Origin: RPQJ01 sp963712815
GTDB taxonomy: Bacteria > Pseudomonadota > Gammaproteobacteria > Steroidobacterales > Steroidobacteraceae
Direction: 5' to 3'
Length of the DNA stretch: 64,000 bases
NCBI GenBank assembly: GCA_963712815.1
Contig: CAVQJL010000012.1
Span: 868,001-932,000 of the forward strand
This document shows, in pieces, positions 46,714 to 55,769 of the stretch (position 1 is the stretch's first letter; each line of letters begins with the position of its first letter). The position numbers and the translations under genes are program-made. The notes under the pieces are model-generated. The model had not been told where the DNA came from and ran no database searches. It saw nothing but the letters and a program-made list of their open reading frames with translations.

Positions 46714-48672
46714 TCAGGCGGCCACTTTCCTGGCCGCTTCCGCCGCGCGCTCGCCGGCTTCGGTCGCCGGGTGCTCGTAGTCGTTCTTCTCCCAGTCGCG
46801 GTACTTGGGCGGGATCGGGTTGATCGAGCCTTCGGCGAGCCAGTCGAGCTTGCCGTCCATCAGCAGGCCCGCCACCTTGTTGTACGAGCGATTGAAGTTG
46901 CTCTTCACCTCCCGGAAGTTGCCTGCGATGCGACGCCGCGCCTCACGGCAGAACAGGTCCGCGAGCTCCTGGGGCGACTGGTCGGCGGGGTTCGTGGCGA
47001 CGAGGTGGTCCGCGTACGACAGCGTCGAGGCCATCACGAACAGGTCGACGCCGATGTCCACGAAGTTGCCGAGGATGATCTGCTCCCTCTCGAGCTTCGG
47101 ACCGTACTTCGCCATGGTCGCGAACAGCCGGCGCGCGAGCAGCTTGCTGGTCTTGGCCGCGTACGCGAGGTGCTTGCGGTTGCGCTCGCTCAGGTGCTTC
47201 GCCTCGAGGTGGCCTCCCGTGTCGGGCATGAACAGCTTCGGCAGCCACGTGCCGTAGAAGCCTGCCGCCTTCATCATGGCCTCGCTCTTCGAGACCTTCT
47301 GGCCGGGCTTCGGCTGCAGGATCGGCATCACGAGCTTGAAGTGCGTGTCGAGCGCCTCGCGCGCCATGATCAGGTGCATGACCTGCGACGAGCCCTCGAA
47401 GATGCGGTTGATGCGCGCGTCGCGCAGTCCCATCTCGACCGCCGTCGGGCGCTCGCCGCGCTCGTACAGCGACTTGGCGTTCTCGTAACCGCGCCCGCCG
47501 CGCACCTGCAGGTAGTCGTCGTACATCTTCCACAGGGTCTCGGAGCACCAGTACTTGGCGGCCGCGGCCTCGAGACGGATGTCGGCGTTCTTGTGGTCGG
47601 CGAACGCGCAGGCGACGCCGACCATGGCCTTCATCGCGAACAGCTGCGCCATGTAGCCGGAGATCATCTTCGCCACGGCCTGGTGCTTTCCGACTGGCTG
47701 GCCCCACTGCTGCCGCGTCGAGGTCCACCATTTCGCGTCGTCCACGAGCGCCATGCCGCCGCCGATCGCCGCCGCCGGGATCCCGAGGCGACCGACATTC
47801 AGCGTCGCGAGCGCGATCTTCAGGCCCTCGCCCGGCTTGCCGATCAGGTTCTCGGCGGGCACCTTCACATCCTTGAACGCGACGACGCCGTTGGCGATGC
47901 CACGCAGGCCCATGAAACGCGAACGCCGCACGCGCTCGACGCCGGCCCAAGCGGTCTCCACCACGAAGCAGGAGATCTGCGGCACCGACTTGCCGTTCGG
48001 CAGCACCTTGTCTGGCGTGCGAGCCAGCACCGCGATCAGCGTCGTCTTCGGGTCCGTGACGTTGGTGCACCAGAGCTTGTCGCCGTTCATGACGTAGTGC
48101 GTGCCGTCGGCGGACGGCGTGGCGACGGTCGTCATCCGCGCCGGGTCGGAGCCCACGCCGGGTTCGGTGAGCGCGAACGCAGAGATCTCGCCCTTCGCGA
48201 GCCGGGGCAGGTACTTGCGCTTCTGCTCCTCGGTGCCGAACTCCTTCAGCGGCTGCGGCACGCCGATGCTCTGGTGCGCCGAGATGAAGGCGACCGTGGA
48301 CGCACAGTAGCCGCCGAGGAAGCCGAGCACGCGGGCGTAGTTCGTGACGGAGAGGCCGAGCCCGCCGTATTCCTTCGGGATCTTCATGCCGAAGAGACCG
48401 ACCGCCGCCATGGCCTCGAGCGCCTCGCGGGGGTACTCGCCGTCCTCGTCGATCTGCCACGGGTCGATGCTCCGCTCGATCACCGGGCGGATCTTCTCGA
48501 TGTAGTCGTCGCCGATCTTCCTGTCTTCCGCCGACTGCGCCGGGAACGGGTGCAGAAGGTCCCAGCGGAAGTTGCCCTTGAACACCTCGGCCGTGAAGCT
48601 CACGGCCTCCCAGTCCGCCTGGCGGGCGTCCTCGGCCATCTGCATTGCGACGTCTTTCGCCTTGTTGTCCAT
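46714..48672 (-). CDS. Large acyl-CoA dehydrogenase
   Basis: A 652-residue flavoenzyme. The N domain holds MKIPKEYGGLGLSVTNYARV, the middle domain SAFALTEPGVGSDPARMTTV for FAD/substrate contact, and the C domain RGGRGYENAKSLYERGERPT and NRIFEGSSQVMHL with the conserved glycine/glutamate region. A C-terminal extension of about 200 residues follows, as in larger bacterial acyl-CoA dehydrogenases of beta-oxidation. It oxidises acyl-CoA to trans-2-enoyl-CoA. It starts at ATG 48672 and is upstream of the SDR gene. The upstream region holds an 8-bp inverted repeat that may be a repressor site. Confidence 0.9.
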   Translation of the reverse strand: MDNKAKDVAMQMAEDARQADWEAVSFTAEVFKGNFRWDLLHPFPAQSAEDRKIGDDYIEKIRPVIERSIDPWQIDEDGEYPREALEAMAAVGLFGMKIPKEYGGLGLSVTNYARVLGFLGGYCASTVAFISAHQSIGVPQPLKEFGTEEQKRKYLPRLAKGEISAFALTEPGVGSDPARMTTVATPSADGTHYVMNGDKLWCTNVTDPKTTLIAVLARTPDKVLPNGKSVPQISCFVVETAWAGVERVRRSRFMGLRGIANGVVAFKDVKVPAENLIGKPGEGLKIALATLNVGRLGIPAAAIGGGMALVDDAKWWTSTRQQWGQPVGKHQAVAKMISGYMAQLFAMKAMVGVACAFADHKNADIRLEAAAAKYWCSETLWKMYDDYLQVRGGRGYENAKSLYERGERPTAVEMGLRDARINRIFEGSSQVMHLIMAREALDTHFKLVMPILQPKPGQKVSKSEAMMKAAGFYGTWLPKLFMPDTGGHLEAKHLSERNRKHLAYAAKTSKLLARRLFATMAKYGPKLEREQIILGNFVDIGVDLFVMASTLSYADHLVATNPADQSPQELADLFCREARRRIAGNFREVKSNFNRSYNKVAGLLMDGKLDWLAEGSINPIPPKYRDWEKNDYEHPATEAGERAAEAARKVAA

Positions 48673-48783
48673 GATGCGTCCCCAGGGCTGGCGGGAATGT
48701 GAAAACCGGTGTTTCGCTCGACAGGCACCAAACGGCCCACGCGGACCTGCGTTCTGCACCTGCAATCCGCGCCAATATCGCCC

Positions 48784-48822
48784 ATTACTGCGGTAGCAGG
48801 TATTGCGGAAAACAGCAGTAAT
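48784..48822. promoter_or_regulatory. Inverted repeat upstream of the acyl-CoA dehydrogenase
   Basis: ATTACTGC (48784-48791) and GCAGTAAT (48815-48822) are perfect complements 23 bp apart, about 110 bp upstream of the dehydrogenase start in an intergenic stretch of some 296 bp that is less G+C-rich than its surroundings. It could bind a FadR- or PsrA-type regulator; the sequence does not match a motif I can name. Confidence 0.42.
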
Positions 48823-48968
48823 TTAGGGGCTCACCGGCGATCCGCCGCATGGCGCAGCCGGCGGTGCGCTCTTTCCCGCGATTGTCCCCGGGTTGGATCC
48901 GGCTTAGCATGAAATCGACGAGTTCATCGGGCCTGCATCGGGCCCGTCACGTCGGGAGCACGAAAGCA

Positions 48969-49274
48969 ATGACAGACCAAGTAACGACTGCAACCCTCAA
49001 GGCCGACCTCGCCACGGTGATGCGCGATGCCGAGGCCCTGATCAAGGCGTCCGCCGACCAGGGCGGCGACAAGATGAACGAGGCGCGGAGCAAGATCCGG
49101 GACTCGCTCGAGACCGCCAAGACCCGGCTGCAGGAAGCCGAACGGGTCGCGCGTCGCCACGGCGAGGACGCGGTGATCGCGACCGAGGACTACGTGAAGC
49201 ACAATCCCTGGCAGGCGGTTGGCATTGCCGCCGGCGTGGGACTGGTGATCGGCGTGCTACTGGCGCGCCGTTGA
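48969..49274 (+). CDS. ElaB/YqjD/DUF883-type membrane-anchored ribosome-associated protein
   Basis: A 101-residue protein. A long amphipathic helix (ATLKADLATVMRDAEALIKA and onwards) is followed by a C-terminal membrane anchor ending in the glycine-zipper-like VGIAAGVGLVIGVLLARR, diagnostic of the YqjD/ElaB/DUF883 family. In E. coli such proteins tie ribosomes to the membrane in stationary phase. ATG 48969 is used; an ATG at 48909 adds 20 residues. It heads a three-gene unit with the next two membrane proteins. Confidence 0.88.
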   Translation: MTDQVTTATLKADLATVMRDAEALIKASADQGGDKMNEARSKIRDSLETAKTRLQEAERVARRHGEDAVIATEDYVKHNPWQAVGIAAGVGLVIGVLLARR

Positions 49275-49281
49275 GCCGCCC

Positions 49282-49680
49282 ATGAGCGGCGTGGACGAAT
49301 CGCCGGGACCGGCGACGAACCTGCTTCGGTCCCTGGTCCAGCTCGGCGGTACGCTGCTCGCGACCGTGCAGACGCGCGTCGAGCTGCTCACCACCGAACT
49401 CAGCGAGGACCTCGAGCGCGGCGTACGGATCCTGCTGTGGGGATTCGTGGCCCTGCTCGCCGGCATCCTCGGTGCGCTGCTCGCGGGCGTCACGCTGATC
49501 ATCTATTTCTGGGACACGCATCGGCTGGGCGCGTCCGTCGGGGTGACACTCGTGTTCTTGGTGGTGGCGGCCGTCGCGGGCTGGATCGCGCGCGAACGGC
49601 TGCAGGAGAAGCCTCGGGTCCTCGATGCGTCGCGCACCGAGCTCAGGCGCGACGTGGTGGTCCTGCGGAGCGAGCGATGA
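49282..49680 (+). CDS. YqjE-type membrane protein (phage-holin-like family)
   Basis: A 132-residue inner-membrane protein. An N-terminal helix (LLRSLVQLGGTLLATVQTRV) precedes two adjacent membrane spans (ILLWGFVALLAGILGALLAG and VTLVFLVVAAVAGWIARERL). It belongs to the YqjE family, which databases label holin-like although no phage function is implied. It is 7 bp after the DUF883 gene and overlaps the next gene by ATGA, a compact operon that mirrors yqjD-yqjE-yqjK of enterobacteria. Confidence 0.85.
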   Translation: MSGVDESPGPATNLLRSLVQLGGTLLATVQTRVELLTTELSEDLERGVRILLWGFVALLAGILGALLAGVTLIIYFWDTHRLGASVGVTLVFLVVAAVAGWIARERLQEKPRVLDASRTELRRDVVVLRSER

Positions 49681-49955
49681 ATTCGCGCCTCGTCGCACTG
49701 ACGGCGCGGCGGGCTGCCCTGCAGGCGGAGTGCGCGCTGCAGCGCGACGATGCGGCGCTCGCTTACGGCGACATCGAGCAGGGCGTGGCGAAGGTCGACC
49801 GCGTGGTGGCGGGGGTGCGGCGAATGGCGCCGGTGCTGCTCGTGGGTGGCGCGGTCGCGCTGCTCGCCATCGGACCCGCCCGCGCGCTGTCACTGGTCAG
49901 CCGCGGCCTCGCGTTCGGCCTGTATGCCCGCGAGGCGCGACGACTGCTGCGCTGA
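49677..49955 (+). CDS. YqjK-like small membrane protein
   Basis: A 92-residue protein. An N-terminal charged helix (RLVALTARRAALQAECALQR) and one membrane span (APVLLVGGAVALLAIGPARA) fit the third position of the yqjD-yqjE-yqjK arrangement, though similarity to YqjK itself is inferred mostly from order and size. Its start overlaps the yqjE-type stop by 4 bp. It is followed by the degraded histidine-kinase gene on the other strand. Confidence 0.75.
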   Translation: MNSRLVALTARRAALQAECALQRDDAALAYGDIEQGVAKVDRVVAGVRRMAPVLLVGGAVALLAIGPARALSLVSRGLAFGLYAREARRLLR

Positions 49956-50049
49956 GACCGCCCTCGGCTCGAGTCGGCAGCGCACTGTCGAGACCGCGCG
50001 CCCGTGCCGGCAGCGACCGCGGGCCGTCATGAGCCGGAGCCGTTGCGAC

Positions 50050-51456
50050 CTATCGGAGCTCCTGGCTGGAAGCCGCGTCACCTTGGCCACGAGGCGTCCG
50101 TCGTCCCGCAGCGTCGACATCAGCGTCAGCCCCAGGACCCGGGCGATCGCGTCGGCGAGGGACAGCCCGAGTCCCGCGTGGGAACCCATGCTCTCCCTGA
50201 TCGATGCGGTAGAACCGTTCCCCGAGGCTGCGGCACATCCGCGGCATCGAGGTGCGGCGCCGGGTTGGCCAGGCGGAGGTCGCCATTGCGGCCCAGTTCG
50301 ACGCGCACGGTGGCTCCACGGGGCGAGTGCGAGACGGCATTGCCGAGCAGGTTGGCGAGCAGGCGCTGCGCCAGCGCGCTGTCCGTGTGGACCCAGACCT
50401 CGCCGGGAAGGTCGAGCGCAATCGTCGAGGCCGCGCTGCTCGGCGGCAACGCCTGCTTCTGCACCTCGTCGGCGTAGCTCGGCCGACCAGGTTGACCGGT
50501 TCGGGCTGCGGCGACTCGAGCCCCGACTCGTATCGTGTGAGCGCCATCAGCGCATCGACGATCCGCTCCATCTCGGCCGCCGCGGATCCGATGTCGCGGA
50601 TCGACCGCCTGACAGGCTTCCGGCTCCTCGCTGGCCGAGCCCACGTCGGCCAGCAGCCGGATCTCCGCGAGCGGGTTGCGCAGCTCGTGGGCCACGTTGC
50701 GCGCGTATCGCTTCTCGCGCTGCCAGCGCGGCGAGCAGGCGTCCCAGCAAGCCTCGAGAAGCTCAGCGCGACCGGTTGCAGCTCACTGGGCAGCGGCCCG
50801 GTTTCGAGGCGCGCCTCCGGATCCTCCGGATCCACGCCCTCCAGCGGATCTGGCGAACGAGGCGACCGGCCGCAGGCCGCGCAGGACCGCATAGTGGGCG
50901 ATCAGCAGCATCGCGACGGCGGTCGCGACCGCGATCACGAGCAGCAGATGGTGGATGCGGTTCTCGAGCTGGTCGAGGTTCTCGACTTCCTCGGCGACGA
51001 CCACGGTCAGCAGACGGCGCGGATCATCCGGCTCGCATCGCGAAAACGTCTGCGATACCGCCCGACCGCGGTGTCCGTCCGGCAGCACCAGGTCGTGGTA
51101 GGTCGCCACACCGACTGCGGCTGTCAACTGAGTCGCAGGTCGCGGCCGGCGCTGGAGTCCGAGCGCGCCAGCGTGCGGCCAGCGCCATCCCAGCACCTGG
51201 AAGAAATCCTCGTGCGCCCGCGTCCTGAACTCGGGGCATGAACTCGCTGACCACGTTCCCGTCCCGGGATTCGCGGCAGCGTACTCCGCGATCGCCCTCA
51301 TCTGGCCGAGCATGTCCTCGTCCGAGGTGCCGATACAGCTCGTTGCGGATGACCACGGTGGAGGACGATGAAGCTGAGCGCTCAGCACCGAGCAGCGGCG
51401 CCGGCCACCACTCCAGTGCCAGGCGGGCCGCGCAGCGAATGCGGCCAACCCGTCAC
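50050..51456 (-). pseudogene. Two-component sensor histidine kinase with about ten frame changes
   Basis: The product can be pieced together only by switching frame about ten times. Pieces in order are LALEWWPAPLLGAE, IRNELYRHL, DEDMLGQMRAIAEYAAANPG, EENVENLDQ-like HAMP-adjacent helix IHHLLLVIAVATAVAMLLIA, AHELRNPLAEIRLLADVG with the phosphorylated His, LLANLLGNAVSHSPRG as N box, GERFYRIDQGEHGF and GLGLSLADAIARVLGLTL as G box. GTG 51456 overlaps the response-regulator stop (GTGA), so this was an operon partner. As it stands it cannot give a working kinase. The order of parts is otherwise normal, so local sequence error is an alternative to true decay. Confidence 0.82.
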
Positions 51457-52119
51457 GCCACGACATAACCGAAGCCGCGACGGGTCTCGATCAGGTCATG
51501 CAGCCCGACCCGTGCCAGCTTCGCGCGCAACGTGCTCATCAGTACCTCGATGACTGCGTCGGAGACGTCGCTGTCGCTCTCGTAGAGCCGCTCGAAGATG
51601 TGTGGCGCGGCTCAGGACGTGGCCCTTGCGATGGACCAGCAGCTCGAGCAGGGCGTACTCCTTCGGCGTGAGGGGCAGCGCGGTGTCGTCCACGCGCGCC
51701 AGCCGCGAGGCCGTGTCCATCATCAGGCGGCCGCACGTGATCTCGGGCGAAGCCTCGGCGACGCTGCGCCGTCCCAGCGCAAGCAACCGCGCCAGCAGTT
51801 CCTCGAAGGCGAACGGCTTGACGAGGTAGTCGTCGGCACCGAGGTTGAGCGCGTCCACGCGATCCTGGACCTGGTCGCGCGCCGACAGCACCAGGATGCG
51901 GGGCTTGGCAATCTTCGACCTCAGTGCCTGCAGCACCTGCATGCCGTCCATCCGCGGCATCATCAGGTCGAGCACGATCAGGTCGAACGGCAAGGCATTG
52001 ATCAGCGACAGGGCTTCGGCACCGTCCGCTGCGGTTTCCACCGCCATGCCGCGCGCCTTCAGGCCCGAGGCCAGCGTCTTGCGCACACGCTCCGAGTCGT
52101 CCACGACGAGGACACGCAT
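51453..52119 (-). pseudogene. OmpR/QseB-type response regulator, one frameshift in the DNA-binding domain
   Basis: The receiver domain is intact: MRVLVVDDSERVRKTLASGL, FDLIVLDLMMPRMDG with the phospho-Asp, and LGADDYLVKPFAFEELLARL. The winged helix starts at ITCGRLMMDTASRLAR and LPLTPKEYALLELLVHRKGH. An extra base near 51601 then shifts the frame. The other frame continues IFERLYESDSDVSDAVIEVL, then STLRAKLARVGLHDLIETRR and GFGYVVA to TGA at 51453. The start is taken at ATG 52119 (MRVLVVDD) by family habit; ATG 52155 and 52191 are in frame. It is followed with overlap by the kinase gene. Confidence 0.85.
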
Positions 52120-52271
52120 GTCGGGACTCTGCATGTCCGCGGGCGCGGGTTCCATCCGTATCGAAGGCAATGCGGCGGGTGGGTCGAACATATGTCAAAG
52201 GCCGGGCGGGACGCCGTTCGGCGCCCCGCCCCGACTCGCCTTCCTCCGGCCGGTCGCTTCCGGGACCGGCG

Positions 52272-53735
52272 TCAGTCGTCGCTGATCTTGATCTCGACGC
52301 GCTGGGCGCTCAGCACCGGCGCGCTCCAGGTGCCCCACGCCTCGACGAGTTCGCCCGGCGCCTGGCTGAAGAACTCGGCCGAAGTGATGCGGACGTTGCC
52401 CTCCAGGACGAACCGGGTGGCATCGGAGGTGCTCACCAGGACCGACAGGATGTCGAAGCTCGGCGGCGCCGGATCGCGGAACGGGCCGCGCAGCGCGCAC
52501 GCCGTCCGCCGGGTCGATGCGCACGACGTGAGTCGCGACGACCCTGCCCGATGCAGCCGGCTCCTCGTAGCCCCGGACGTCGAGCCAGGTTCCGACGACC
52601 ACGTCGTCCAGGCCGAAGTCGCGCAGCGCCAGCACGGACATGTCCCGGTAGACCGTCGTGTCGGTCGTCGCCACGTCGAGGCCGAGCAACAGCAGCTCGC
52701 CATTTGGCGCGATGGCGCCCGACCTGCGCGACGATGCGAATCTCGCTCACCTCGCGGAATGCGATCTTGCGAGCCGACCAGCACCCCGTCGCGTCGGTGA
52801 CTCCCTTCACGAGAACGTGCACGCCATTGGCGAGGTTGGCCGACGTGCCGTGCTCGTATTCAGTCGTCGCCGTGGTCGTCACCTTCCAGTCGGCCACCTT
52901 GAAGTTGGTCACGGACACGAAGTCGGCGACGATGCCCTCGACCTCGACGAGATCGCCCCGGTCGGCCACGAGCCGGTCCTCGGAGCGCAGCTCGACGCGA
53001 ATGGCGAGGAATGCGCCGTCGGCGAGGAAGGTGAAGCCTTTCACCAGCACGAGGTCACCCGCGGCCGGGTCACCCGTCGTGAAGTCCTCCATGTTCGCCG
53101 TCGAGTAATCGACCACGAGTCCATTGAGGTCGAAGCGGTGCGCAACGACCGAGACCCCGGTCACGTAGCCGGTGACGTCGTACGGGCCACCGTCGGGCTT
53201 GAGGTCGATGCGCGTGGCATCGACCACACCGTCCTGCGGCACCACTCCGCTCACCTCGACGACCTCGCCCACGGCGAGACCTTCGACCGAGGCCGGCGTG
53301 ATGTCGTCGCCGAAGACGGTGTCGAACGTTGCCTGGACGGTCTGGCCCATCGCCACGAACGATTCCGCACCGACGTCGATGCTGCTGATCGGGCCTTCCA
53401 TAACGTTGTGATAGCGGATCACGTCGGCATCGAGGTCCCCTGCACCGTGCCGGTGGCCCTTGAGTTCGACGTACTGACCCACCCGCAGCTGCGACATGTC
53501 GGCCGCCTGGTCGTCCATGGTGACCGAGGCGTCGTTCGTGCCGTAGCGCTCGCCGTTCAGGTACACGCTACCGAAGCCCGTGATCACCCCGGTGCTGAGG
53601 ACACCGGTGGTTGCGGGCGGCGGTGGCGGCGGCGTGACGTCGTTGTCGTTGGAGTCACCGCTGCTGCAGGCGCCGAGCGCCAATAGCATGCGCGGAAACC
53701 GTCAACACTCCGATTCGACTGGCCGGGACCTTCAT
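52272..53735 (-). pseudogene. DUF5666-type lipoprotein, three frame changes
   Basis: GGAGGG precedes ATG 53735 (MKVPASRIGVLTVSA). One extra base near 53690 leads into the lipobox frame MLLALGAC. DUF5666-like repeats follow: STGVITGFGSVYLNGERYGT, TFDTVFGDDITPASVEGLAV and GYVTGVSVVAHRFDLNGLVV. Near 52745 the frame changes (VYRDMSVLALRDFGLDDVVV), and again near 52490, ending RFVLEGNVRITSAEFFSQAP and VEIKISDD. It would be a surface or periplasmic beta-rich lipoprotein of about 490 residues, function unknown. It lies upstream of the regulator and kinase genes on the same strand and may be their first operon partner. Confidence 0.76.
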
Positions 53736-53847
53736 GGGCCCTCCTTGCGCGCTGGCGCGCGATCGCTCCTGTCCCATTCGTGCGACTCTCACGATAGGCC
53801 GTCGACCTGAAGAAGGACTGAAGTACCCTTGCGCCTTTCCGAAACGA

Positions 53848-53875
53848 CTGCAGCGGCTCGCGCCGCTGCAGTTTT
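53848..53875. terminator. Hairpin terminator downstream of the exported protein gene
   Basis: A perfect 10-bp stem (CTGCAGCGGC at 53848-53857, GCCGCTGCAG at 53862-53871) with loop TCGC, followed by TTTT on the plus strand and by TCGTTTC on the minus strand. It lies about 25 bp past the stop of the minus-strand gene at 53898, so it probably ends that transcript. Confidence 0.72.
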
Positions 53876-53897
53876 CGCGGTCAGGAACCGGCGGCGT

Positions 53898-55646
53898 TCA
53901 GTAAGCGACGGCCTCTTCGTCGAGGAACCGGGCGACATAGACGCCGGCCCAGCCGGTGTCCTCTTCCGACTCCTCGCCAGCGGCGGCGGCCCCTGCGGAG
54001 TCGCTTGCGACCAGCATGCTGACGTTGACTGCCAGCCAGTTACCTCGGAAACCGTCGCGCTCGATGCCGAGCGCCGTAATCACGGCTCCGTCCGGCGCCT
54101 CCGGGTCCACCGTTGCGCCGAGGTCGCCCGTGCGCAGCAGCGGCACGAGGTCGCCGAGTCCGGACGGCTTCACGTCACGGAGCAACAGCGCATGCTCGTC
54201 GTCGATGCCGTTGTCGTCGTCCACGAAGCGCGCCTTGATCACCGACATACCGGGCGCACCCGTGCCCGAGACCGCGCCGAACGACGTCGACCGCCAGCGC
54301 GCCATTTCCAGGGTCTCCTCGGGGTCTTCCTCGCCCCCGTGGCCCTTCCCCGGCACGCGACCGGAGAAGTTCCAGTAGACGAAGTCTTCGATCTCGCGGT
54401 CGTCGACCATGTCGCCGGTCTTCGCGATGACGGTCGTCGTCTTGCTCTGCATGTCGCGCAGGAAGAAGCCCTGGTACTCAGGCACTTTCCCCATGGTCCC
54501 TTCCGGCGTAGCTTCTTCACACGCGGCCCGCACGGCGGCGTTGCCCTCGTCCGGGCAGATCAGCGGCACTTCGACCGTGCCGCCCCAGCCGCCCCAGAAC
54601 AGCACGTGGCGCCCGTTGGACGACACCGAGATCGACTCGCCGAACCGATCGAAGGTCTCACCGTCCGTTCCCGGCACCGGGTCGCCGATCTTCACGACCG
54701 TCTCGAGCACGATCGGCTTCTTGCCCAGGCGTGTGCGGTAGATGCCGCCTTCCGTGGGCGCTTCCTCGTTGTCGTAGCCGGCGAATACTGCGTACTTGCC
54801 GCCGGCACTCGGCGGCGCGGTGGAACCGAACAGAGTCGTCGAGCCAGGAATCTGCGTGAAGGAACTCGCGATCAGTTCGACGGGCGACTTGCCGCGCCTC
54901 GCGGCGATGTCACGGTAGAACACGCCTGTCTTGCCAACTCCATCGACTGCGAAATTGCCCTTGAACACGGTCGTGTTGCGCTCCGTGACGGCAGGCGACC
55001 CCGGGAACTGGTCGAAGCCGGTACCGGTCGGCACGGCGTCGTGCACCGGCACCTGGAAATACGGGAAGGTCTGGACGCCGCCTTCGAACACGTCGCCGAG
55101 CATGCTGGCACCCGTCGTCGACACGCCATTCGAGCCGACGTAGATACCCGCCGTTCCGGTTCGCGTCTCGGAGCCGTCCGGCAGCATGTAGGTCCACACC
55201 GGCGTCGACTGCCCGCGGGTCGCGATCGTGTCGGATCCTGCGTCGATGCGCGGCACCGAGGGGAACTCGTTGAACGATGCGAGCTGGCCGGCATTCCCGG
55301 TCGTGGTGTTGTTCGGTTGCGGCACCGTTCCGCGGCGCCGAAACACGACGAACAGCGGCCCCTGCTCGGCCAGGTTGCGCATATAGATGCCGCGCTCCGG
55401 CTCGCCCTGGCCCGGGCCACCGCCCTCGCCGCCTCGGCTGCGCGCGCGGAATACGATCACGCCCTCCTTGTTGATAGCGGGCTGGTTGTAGCTGTTGAAG
55501 AACTTGGTGCTGACCTCGGCTGGCATCAGGTCGCCGTTGTTCGCGGCCGTGTACCACTCGTAGGTGAGGTCGTCGCCCACTGCCGGCTGCGCGGATGAAA
55601 CGCACAAGCACGCCACTGCGGTGGCGAGAATTGCCTTGTTAGTCAT
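53898..55646 (-). CDS. Exported beta-rich protein of unknown function
   Basis: A 582-residue exported protein. The Sec signal is AILATAVACLCVSSAQPAVG. The mature region repeats a pattern of strand-turn units with NKEGVIVFRARSRGG, KYAVFAGYDNEEAPTEGGIY and RHVLFWGGWGG. Each unit reports on an element called gap or value, as in large bacterial propeller-like proteins whose names end in choice-of-anchor. No anchor or catalytic motif is seen. It is followed by the terminator at 53848 and preceded by another exported protein gene. Codon use is normal for the window. Confidence 0.68.
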   Translation of the reverse strand: MTNKAILATAVACLCVSSAQPAVGDDLTYEWYTAANNGDLMPAEVSTKFFNSYNQPAINKEGVIVFRARSRGGEGGGPGQGEPERGIYMRNLAEQGPLFVVFRRRGTVPQPNNTTTGNAGQLASFNEFPSVPRIDAGSDTIATRGQSTPVWTYMLPDGSETRTGTAGIYVGSNGVSTTGASMLGDVFEGGVQTFPYFQVPVHDAVPTGTGFDQFPGSPAVTERNTTVFKGNFAVDGVGKTGVFYRDIAARRGKSPVELIASSFTQIPGSTTLFGSTAPPSAGGKYAVFAGYDNEEAPTEGGIYRTRLGKKPIVLETVVKIGDPVPGTDGETFDRFGESISVSSNGRHVLFWGGWGGTVEVPLICPDEGNAAVRAACEEATPEGTMGKVPEYQGFFLRDMQSKTTTVIAKTGDMVDDREIEDFVYWNFSGRVPGKGHGGEEDPEETLEMARWRSTSFGAVSGTGAPGMSVIKARFVDDDNGIDDEHALLLRDVKPSGLGDLVPLLRTGDLGATVDPEAPDGAVITALGIERDGFRGNWLAVNVSMLVASDSAGAAAAGEESEEDTGWAGVYVARFLDEEAVAY

Positions 55647-55769
55647 GGTGGCCCCCAGAGTTGATCGAATGCGTCAACCGAGCATCTCCCAGAAACCCAC
55701 CCGACCGGCCGGAGCGACCGACCGACCGGGGGGGTGATCCGTCGGCTCAAGGCCGACGGCTGGGGGCTC

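Noticed and set aside
49282..49680. Phage holin and hence a prophage
   Set aside because: The protein is of the YqjE type and sits in a yqjD-like operon; no phage structural, lysis or integration gene is nearby.
55715..55733. Short GACC repeats as a CRISPR-like or satellite array
   Set aside because: Only a few tandem copies exist, with no spacers and no cas genes.
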